Origin: Mantis religiosa
Lineage: Eukaryota; Arthropoda; Insecta; Mantodea; Mantidae
Length of the DNA: 64,000 nucleotides
Direction of reading: 5' to 3'
Assembly: GCA_030765055.1 (NCBI GenBank)
Contig: CM060953.1
Span: forward strand, 185,450,768 to 185,514,767
Both the position numbers and the translations under genes were made by a program. The first letter of the stretch is position 1. Each line of letters starts with the position of its first letter. The notes beneath the pieces are model-generated. The model ran no database searches. It was not told the DNA's origin and saw nothing but the letters and a program-made list of their open reading frames with translations. Below, piece by piece: positions 57,075 through 64,000 of this stretch.

Positions 57075-58109
57075 GTAAAGTCTGTTTAGTTAACGCATGT
57101 GCAGTTTGGGGTCAAAGGAACCCGAGCCTCCCGCCCACTAATGACCGTCATATATCTATCTCCACACTTCAGAAATGGAACACTGTCGTTGAGGACCAAT
57201 AGCAACCCTGATTTTCTCGAAGTGACAGCCGCATGTCTACTCCACGTGGAGTCTCAGTTTCCAAAGTTCCAACTTCCAGTTGATCTGTTTCATTACGTAC
57301 AGAAATTCGTTGTGTGTCACGAAGTGGAGACCGTGGGAGGGAAATGCAGTGGTAAATGCAAATGAAGTAGTAGATAACTTTCAGTAACGTGAAAATAATC
57401 AAAGTGTTGACAATAGTGTGAATAACTGGGCCGAGTTATATTACTGGAAAAGCCACAAAAACAAAGTTATAACGGGAACTGTTTCTAAGCAAATTCAAGC
57501 GCTTGTTTTTAGTATATATAAATATGTGCTGAAAAATAATCTTGGTAAGGGGTCATGCAATGAAGCTGATGATAAATTCTGGGTATTCACCGAAATACAG
57601 TAAGAAATATTGTGACGAAAGGAATACCAAAGACGCCGATCAAGTGTGAAAACAAAAGGAAGCGTTTCTCTAAAGTAGATAATTTCACATGCGATTTAAT
57701 TCGTCGAGAAATTTATAGATTCTATGCAAAAGATAGAGCGTCCACCTTAGACGAATTGGTTGCACATTTGCAAGAAATTTGTGATTTTCCTTATGGGCAC
57801 TGCACTTTGCGCGGCCTCTTAAAGGAGCTGGGTTTCAAATACCGCACTTTGAATAAGATAAGGGTTATTATGGAATCCAATAGAATTGTAGTTTGGCGAT
57901 ATATATCGTCAAAACTAAGGAAGTTTCGCAGTAATGGACATAAGATAATTTATTTAGACGAAACCTCGTACGATACCCATGACGTATCGAGAAAGGTGGC
58001 AACCTTGCAGAAAGGTCTGGGAGAAGGACGGTCTGTCTTGTAAAACGATTATAAGGGTTCGTCAAAGGCAGAGGCCGATGTGCACATGAGTTAACTAAAT
58101 AGACTTTAC
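57075..58109 (+). mobile_element. IS630-like DNA transposon, plus copy
   Basis: About 1.03 kb, with ends GGTAAAGTCTGTTTAGTTAA (left) and the complement of AGTAAAGTCTATTTAGTTAA (right), an inverted repeat of roughly 28 bp. It carries the N-terminal half of a DDE transposase. A sister copy lies inverted at 53641-54658. Because only the first catalytic box is left and the element then ends, it is an internally deleted, non-autonomous derivative. Confidence 0.8.
57460..58043 (+). pseudogene. IS630-type DDE transposase N-terminal half
   Basis: Upstream frame KVITGTVSKQIQALVFSIYK, a stop in GIHRNTVRNIVTKGIPKTPI (helix-turn-helix-like), then a frame to 58043 with KRKRFSKVDNFTCDLIRREI, TLDELVAHLQEICDFPYGHC, TLRGLLKELGFKYRTLNKIR and GHKIIYLDETSYDTHDVSRK. 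The LDET box is the first catalytic Asp of insect IS630/DDE_3 proteins (usually followed by Trp; here Ser). Everything past the KV position is replaced by the element's 3' end, so the second and third catalytic residues are missing. Confidence 0.75.
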
Positions 58110-58114
58110 TATGT

Positions 58115-58391
58115 TATAATCGCGCTGCTCGAAGCGTTACCATGGATTTATCTTTGGTAATAGAAACCTCTCAGATAAGGCACTGATTATTCTTGTAAGA
58201 GTGAGAAGGGAACTGCAGCGCTGCCCGGCTCTGTGCTAAACACCAATGAACGCATCACTTCAGCCAATGGAATTCGCAGAATCAGAAATGGTAGATATAT
58301 GTTCACTCCACGTGGAGTAACCAGTGCGTTATCTGAGAGGTGTCTATTACCAAAGACTAATCTAAGCAACTGTTCGAGCAGCACGATAATA
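58115..58391. mobile_element. MITE with about 73-bp inverted arms
   Basis: The left arm (58115-58188: TCGCGCTGCTCGAAGCG, CTTTGGTAATAGAAACCTCT, CAGATAAGGCACTG) is mirrored at 58319-58391 (CAGTGCGTTATCTGAGAGGT, CTATTACCAAAG, TGTTCGAGCAGCACGA). The 277-bp size, long terminal repeats and lack of coding capacity make it a MITE. It is packed between the IS630-like element and K2, with gaps of 5 and 11 bp. Confidence 0.8.
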
Positions 58392-58402
58392 GCTATGCTA
58401 GC

Positions 58403-59640
58403 TTAAGGGTATGTATGAGTGAAATTTTCAAATTCTGAACTAATAAGCTAGCTTTTTCAAATTTACACCATAGGTGTAGTATAATGTAAAAATGTTACAA
58501 CCTAAATTTAAATCATTTTTCTCCAGCAGTTTAGAAATTATGATAAATTTTGTATATTTTTTGTTATGCCACTAAAAAAGTCCCTTGCGACAAAATATTT
58601 TGAATTTTGGTCTAATATTTTAACCCTATGTTCATAATACACATACTTTTTGAAATTGCTCTGGGTTTTTCTGTGTCTCCTTTAGTTTAGGTCACAAAAA
58701 TTTTTTAATTTACAAATATTCCTTTTTTTTTGTCTAAAATACTGTAAGTTTTGTGTTTGAAAATTAAAAATATATGCTTATATGCATTTCACAATAAAAC
58801 CTAGGGCAATTTCCATTCCCCATGATATTCTGAACCTGTGTAGGAAATTTCATGAATGTAGTACAAAAACTGCATCGCAAGGAGCATTTTACAGGAAGAA
58901 AAATGCTGAAAATATGAACATTGAGAAAACAGCGATTAAAGATTTGATTGCATAACTCACATTAAATTCCACCAGGCTGATAGGTTGAACCCTCAGATTT
59001 CTTTTTCCTCTCCTCTGTTGCTGCTTTTTCCACCTTTTTCTTCTTTAGATGTTGCTTTCCTTCTGCACAACTTCGCTTCTTGCTTTGCAGGATACGAGTC
59101 TGATCTCGCTGCACTGAAGTCTTCCTTGCTGAGTCTACTACACTTTCACCTCTGATATTTTGCTGCAGCTCCAATGACTTAAGACTACCCATGTTAAACT
59201 CATTGATGCTTTTAATAACAGCAAGATCCAATTTTTGTTTTTATATGAAAACTTCCTTTGGGCACTTATTCCATATGACATGATGCAAAGATTCATTGGC
59301 ATTCTGTGTTTTTCCTGTTTTGCACCTCTCTGTAGAAGCCAGCCTCTGATATATTGGCAACATTTTAGGAACTATTTTGTCTAAAAGCCTTATTTTTCTT
59401 TTCTTGAATTGAAAATTTAAGAACGGAAAACAGACAAAGAATGTGGATGTAGGCAAAAGAGGGCGTGACTCTGACAGAGTTTAAAGGCCACCGACATTTA
59501 AATAAGCATTTAAAAATGGCGTTCGGAGGCAAATTATGCATTTTTCACATTCGGGAATGTCTAAATTATTTTATAGAATTAAAATAAAAAAGTCGTTATT
59601 TTCACGAATTTCATGAAATTTCAGTCATACATACCCTTAA
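58403..59640 (-). mobile_element. Kolobok-like TTAA element, copy K2
   Basis: TTAA at 58403-58406 and 59637-59640, ends GGGTATGTATGA and inverted. Very similar to K1. The coding frame (59456 to 58962, minus) has a stop after EVFI (TAA for Ser) and lacks four codons after LAST, so the C-terminal protein is broken. Confidence 0.85.
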
Positions 59641-60355
59641 GTGTGATCATGTTATGTGTATTTCGCCACTTGTCTAATATCTTTAAAAATGGTCTTGCAT
59701 CGCATATTTAGTACTGTGAATTCTACACCAGGTAAAAGAAACCATAATTCAAGGATAAGGGGGAGACAACGCAAAGAACTCTGCACTGAACCTTTCAGAA
59801 GTAACTGCTTGTCAAAGCCCTTGCAGAAAGGGTGTGTTTCAAACCAGACTCAGACAATGTAGGTTCTTCATACGAACTCCAGGACCATCATCCCGACTCT
59901 AGGCAAATGTCTCCCCACCGCGAGGACTAACCACAACGCCATCCCAACGCTAGGCACGATAACTGCACGATACTTTCGACCCTAAAACTAGATCGAGGAT
60001 GTGGTGGAAATGAAATGGAAGGACGAGAAGTCGTGCAAGAGAAGTAATCTAGTGAAATATCCTTATTACTCGATCAGCGGGGAGAGAATCCAAGACATCC
60101 CGGATGCTGGTGTCTAGGGTTACCGGCTCTCTTGGTCCTGATAGAAAAATTAAAAAGCTCATCTGAAAAATGTAGCCTTAAGAACGTAGAACAGGTATCA
60201 CAGTTTGTAAAACTTCCATCGCCTCTTGCTTCGACCAGCGAATCAATTTAAAGAAGATGTGATGTTGAAGATTTGTTGTTAAAGCAATTGTTTACCTTGC
60301 AATAAAATTGCAACATCTTAATGTAGATAATTTTTCTTGAAGATTCACAAATTTT
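59641..60355. other. Unassigned sequence
   Basis: The first part (59681-59752) is a diverged duplicate of 56329-56403. Otherwise nothing recognised. Confidence 0.45.
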
Positions 60356-60480
60356 TCCAAGAACACATTTTAGCCGTGATTCGAACTGCAGCCTCCGGTG
60401 AAGCTATACGACGTACTTGTTCTTCTCTTATTCTAAGGCAGACTCTCCCAGTTCTCCACATCGATTTCTAGTACGTATAC
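60356..60480 (-). repeat. Possible tRNA-derived SINE head
   Basis: On the minus strand, GCAGTTCGAATCACGGC is a B-box-like string, about 40 bases downstream of a weak A-box-like region. No body or tail could be matched to the other families. Confidence 0.3.
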
Positions 60481-61130
60481 TTGCACACGCATGCATTGTA
60501 TTGGTGTTAAAGATAGGAAGACTCAAGAAGCCACTCCCTTAGTAAAACTCCAGTTCTGATAGCTTCTAGAAGTTGAAACTGTACTCAAGTCCGTTGCTTT
60601 AACCCTCTCTATCCCTTATCCTGACTGTAAAGGTGAGTAATTTTATATAAAAAAATAACAGAGGTAAATATAAACAATTTTCTATGTTAAAATCAGCAAA
60701 TATTGCAAAAAGGACCAGTTACAATTCTTACAGAGATTAAGAATATATTAGCCAAGAAAATTAGGGGTTAAAGAAAAGCAATTATTTATAAGTCGTTGCA
60801 GGTAAATCTATTAGGCGCTTCAGTGAACCCAAAGTCATGGGTCAACTGTGTTTAACCCTTTAACGGATGAATGATTTTCCTATTTATGCCACTCTTGCCG
60901 TTCTTTTTAAACAGGTTTTCATACCGCTTTCTGCGGTGTCTCATCGCAATCTATTCGAATAGCTATGGTCATTAAAGCTAAAACACTGGTGAAGGTACAA
61001 ATATCTGAACAGAGGCTCAGGTCGTTCTAATACTATAGTAGCTTGTCCGTAAGTCTCTCATTCAGGGTGATACCTTAGTGTAAAAACTTCCTTCCGTGAC
61101 TTACAAGAGGATGGAAGTACATATTGTGAC
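60481..61130. other. Unassigned sequence
   Basis: Nothing recognised. Confidence 0.5.
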
Positions 61131-61135
61131 TTTTT

Positions 61136-61480
61136 GGGTTCGAAGAACTAAAAGTCTAGCTTGCAGAAATTCAAAAGCTATTTATTTCAGTAGAAAGACA
61201 CTTTGTACAGCCCTTTGCAGCAGAATTACATAACATATACGAACGCAATCTTCAAGGCCGTCTGCCACACGTCCATAGACAACTGCATTCAACCTTTATT
61301 TATACACCAACCACTGTTTTTCGAAGGTTGGCGAAGCCACACGCTTTTTCGAGGTGGCAGGTGAAGCAGAGGGACTGTCTAGACATCTCTTTCGCTCTTT
61401 CTCTCCCGGCGCCGTCTCTCCTCGGCAAGAGCTTCACGTGTGGGCGTGGTTTGGGCGCTATTTGTATGTTTTACTCCCCG
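61136..61480 (-). mobile_element. LTR of the AAGTCACA family, minus strand
   Basis: On the minus strand the end reads TTCTTCGAACCCAAAAAGTCACA, cf. the other LTR ends. GAAATAAATAGC (poly-A signal), GCCTTGAAGATTGCG and a TATA box GTGTATAAATAAAGG (about 61307) lie upstream, then a GC-rich U3. The left limit is uncertain because LINE sequence starts near 61490. Confidence 0.5.
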
Positions 61481-61489
61481 TTTCTCTCT

Positions 61490-61770
61490 CTCCTGGATAG
61501 CATACCTTCAGCGTGCACAGAATAGAGGACTCCGATCCATCTATTCTGTGGGCCGTTCTTTCCCCGTGAGGTTGCTTCACGAAGCTACTCTTCTCCCATA
61601 CGTGGAGGACGAAATTAGGCGCCGGGCGACAAAATTTTACGCTCAAATTCCAGCTCATAGAAGCGCCCTGGTTCGGTCTCTAGGAGACTACGACGCTACG
61701 AGACGCCGCTTCAGGCTTTGCCGGGTACCCCGTATGGCATGTGGGCACCCGAGGTAACAAAGGAGTTAAT
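61490..61770 (+). pseudogene. Jockey-like LINE C-terminal fragment
   Basis: The frame reads AYLQRAQNRGLRSIYSVGRS, FPVRLLHEATLLPYVEDEIR and ATKFYAQIPAHRSALVRSLG, ending DYDATRRRFRLCRVPRM. This is the post-RT region of jockey-clade elements (compare QRVQNRALRMIYDTGRRFPS in the LINE at 36.2-37.4 kb). It is GC-rich and truncated at both sides. Confidence 0.7.
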
Positions 61771-62569
61771 CCATACAGCAGCATAAGCTGAACTTCAAAT
61801 CTCCAAAATAGCTGTTTGGCTACAAAATTTACCCCACTTTAGGGAGAAAAAAAACAACAACACCAGGGTTTAAACAAAAAAGCGGTTTGGCAACCTGTAC
61901 AAAATTAAAGAGGAGCAAAAAGCTACATCAACAAATTTCCTCATCAAAAAATCCCACATCATCCTGTAACCATCAAAATTATCAACCTGCGGTCAGACCC
62001 AAAACCTGGGTGGGTACGCCGCAAAAACCTTCTGGCTATTAACAGCCTTTCAGTATACGACTTGGACTTGACTTGGACTTTCTCTCTCTCACCAAATAAG
62101 AAGCGCCTCGCGACAATATGTAGCATAAACGCGACTTTAAAGAATCCCAATACCACCGACATCGAACTAGTAGGCTGCCCTGGGAACCACGCTCTTGTCG
62201 AGTCCAACCCAATCCAAACAAGTTCCAGCTATGTACATCACAATGGAACTATCATTGTACTCACACCGCTACGCACCTGAAAATTTGATGGAATAATGCC
62301 TGTTGTATATAAACCACGTACACCAAAAGTCTGCTGCGGAGCGCACCGCAACCCCAAAACTGCGGCGTGGAAAGTGCCGCATGCGACCACTTGCAAGTAG
62401 CTGCTCGACATCCCTCGTCAGCTCTGTGTCCAGCGTGGGAGACGGCGCTCCTTATGTATGCCATGTGTAGTCCCGTGCCCCTCAGGGGTGAACAATCCCT
62501 CCCGTACAATGTTCTGTTATTATGCTTATATGTTGCTACATAATCAGGACTCATTTTCGGGTACTTCCA
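61771..62569. other. Unassigned sequence
   Basis: A 45-bp segment at 62180-62224 recurs at 63947-63991. No gene recognised. Confidence 0.45.
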
Positions 62570-63812
62570 TTAAGGGTATGTATGACTGAAATTTTCAACT
62601 TCTGGACTAATAATTCTAGCTTTTTCAAATTTACACCATAGGTGTAGTATATTGTAAACATGTTACAACCTAAATTTAAACCATTTTTCTCCAGCAGTTT
62701 AGAAATTATGATAAATTTTGTATGTTTTTTGTTACGTCACTAAAAAAGTCCCTTGCGACAAAATATTTTGAATTTTGGTCTAATATTTTAACCCTATGTT
62801 CATAATATACATACTTTTTGAAATTGCTCTGGGTTTTTCTGTGTCTCCTTTAGTTTAGGTCACAAATTTTTTTAAATTTACAAATATTCTTTTTTGTCTA
62901 AAAATCTGCAAGTTTTGTGTTTGAAAATTAAAAATATATGCTTATATACATTTCACAATAAAACCTAGGGCAATTTCCATTCCTCATGATATTCTGAACC
63001 TATGTAGGAAATTTCATGAATGTAGTACAAAAACTGCATCGCAAGGAGCATTTTACAGGAAGAAAAATGCTGAAAATATGAACATTGAGAAAACAGCGAT
63101 TAAAGATTTGATTGCATAACTCACATTAAAATCCACCAGGCTGATAGGCTGGACCCTCAGATTTTTTTTTTCCTCTCCTCTGTTGCTGCTTTTTCCAGCT
63201 TTTTCTTCTTTAGATATTGCTTTTCTTCTGCACAACTTCGCTTCTTGCTTTGCAGGATACGAGTCTGATCTCGCTGCACTGAAGTTTTCCTTGCTGAGTC
63301 TACTACACTTTCACCTCTGATATTTTGCTGCAGCTCCAATGACTTAAGACTACCCATGTTAAACTCATTGATGCTTTTAATAACAGCAAGATCCAATTTT
63401 TGTTTTTATATGAAAACTTCCTTTGGGCACTTATTCCATATGACATGATGCAAAGATTCATTGGCATTCTGTGTTTTTCCTGTTTTGCACCTCTCTAGTA
63501 ATGTTGTAGAAGCCAGCCTCTGATATATTGGCAACATTTTAGGAACTATTTTGTCTAAAAGCCTTATTTTTCTCTTCTTGAATTGAAAATTTAAGAACGG
63601 AAAACAGACAAAGAATGTGGATGTAGGCAAAAGAGGGCGTGACTCTGACAGAGTTTAAAGGACACCGACATTTAAATAAGCATATAAAAACGGCGTCCGG
63701 AGGCAAATTATGCATTTTTCACATTCGGGAATGTCTAAATTATTTCATAGAATAAAAATAAAAGTCGTTATTTTCACGATTTTCATGAAATTTCAGTCAT
63801 ACATACCCTTAA
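62570..63812 (-). mobile_element. Kolobok-like TTAA element, copy K3
   Basis: TTAA at 62570-62573 and 63809-63812, same inverted ends. The coding frame (63630 to 63157, minus) retains the TTLL codons lost from K2 but shares its stop after EVFI. An expanded T run near 63163-63171 shifts the frame at the very C-terminus (KKKI and stop instead of SEGPTYQPGGF). Confidence 0.87.
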
Positions 63813-64000
63813 TTCTCCGTATACAGGCCCCACATAGAGCAGAAATGATGTTATCCAACTCTGAAGCGCGTACAGGTGTGAGTATAGCATAGTTCATGAT
63901 AGTAGCACCGATGGCAAACTAGCACATCGTCTTCCTTTCCCCCTGTCTGGGAACCACACTATTGCCGAGTCCAACCAAATCCAAACAAGTTGGGAAAGGG
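63813..64000. other. Unassigned end of window
   Basis: Contains the second copy of a 45-bp repeat (63947-63991); otherwise nothing. Confidence 0.4.

Overview
This window looks like a piece of a large, AT-rich, repeat-dense insect genome. I could not identify a conserved host gene. Nearly everything recognisable is transposon or transposon-derived: Tc1/mariner-type DNA transposons, non-LTR retrotransposon (LINE) fragments, solo LTRs, tRNA-derived SINEs and satellites grown out of SINE sequence. The mix of mariner (D34D), R1/jockey/RTE-like LINE fragments and two dominant tRNA-SINE families fits a polyneopteran such as a cockroach or termite. That placement is inference from general knowledge, not a database result.

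Layout. 1-6.2 kb: an unclassified repeat, a hAT transposase remnant, two SINEs and an LTR-like block. 6.2-10.6 kb: a solo LTR, mariner copy 1, then one LINE interrupted by another. 11.1-14.6 kb: a roughly 3.5-kb satellite of 108-bp monomers that is the tail of a minus-strand SINE amplified about 32 times, the distal half with a perfect 432-bp (4-monomer) higher-order period. 15-20 kb: mariner copy 3, then mariner copy 2 inserted into an older, decayed mariner. 22.5-23.1 kb: a 620-bp AAT microsatellite followed by two SINEs. 24.2-26.3 kb: LTR pieces and a LINE RNase H end. 27.2-27.8 kb: inverted SINE pair. 28.3-32.6 kb: hAT remnant, a 71-bp tandem repeat and a solo LTR with a 5-bp target duplication. 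32.6-33.8 kb: first of three TTAA-flanked, Kolobok-like elements. 34-37.5 kb: SINEs, a 91-bp satellite grown from a second SINE family, and a LINE insertion. 39.3-44.5 kb: two minus-strand mariners of one family, the second carrying a nested SINE with target duplication. 44.8-45.4 kb: foldback Tc1/mariner derivative. 46.2-47.8 kb: polypyrimidine tract, RTE-like reverse transcriptase relic and a second, short expansion of the same SINE tail. 49.1-52 kb: SINE dimer and SINE relics. 53.6-59.6 kb: an inverted pair of IS630-like elements, a large SINE palindrome, a MITE and the second TTAA element. 61-64 kb: LTR, LINE fragment and third TTAA element.

How the parts relate. Autonomous elements are present only as broken copies (frameshifts, nonsense codons, catalytic Asp changes). 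The SINEs depend on LINE reverse transcriptase in trans. Three separate SINE loci have spawned tandem arrays from a defined segment of the SINE, which is the most striking theme of the window: SINE segments acting as seeds of new satellite DNA, including one that has already reached higher-order organisation.

Limits. All calls rest on reading the sequence and on remembered family hallmarks. Divergence, copy number and exact family names need searches I could not run.
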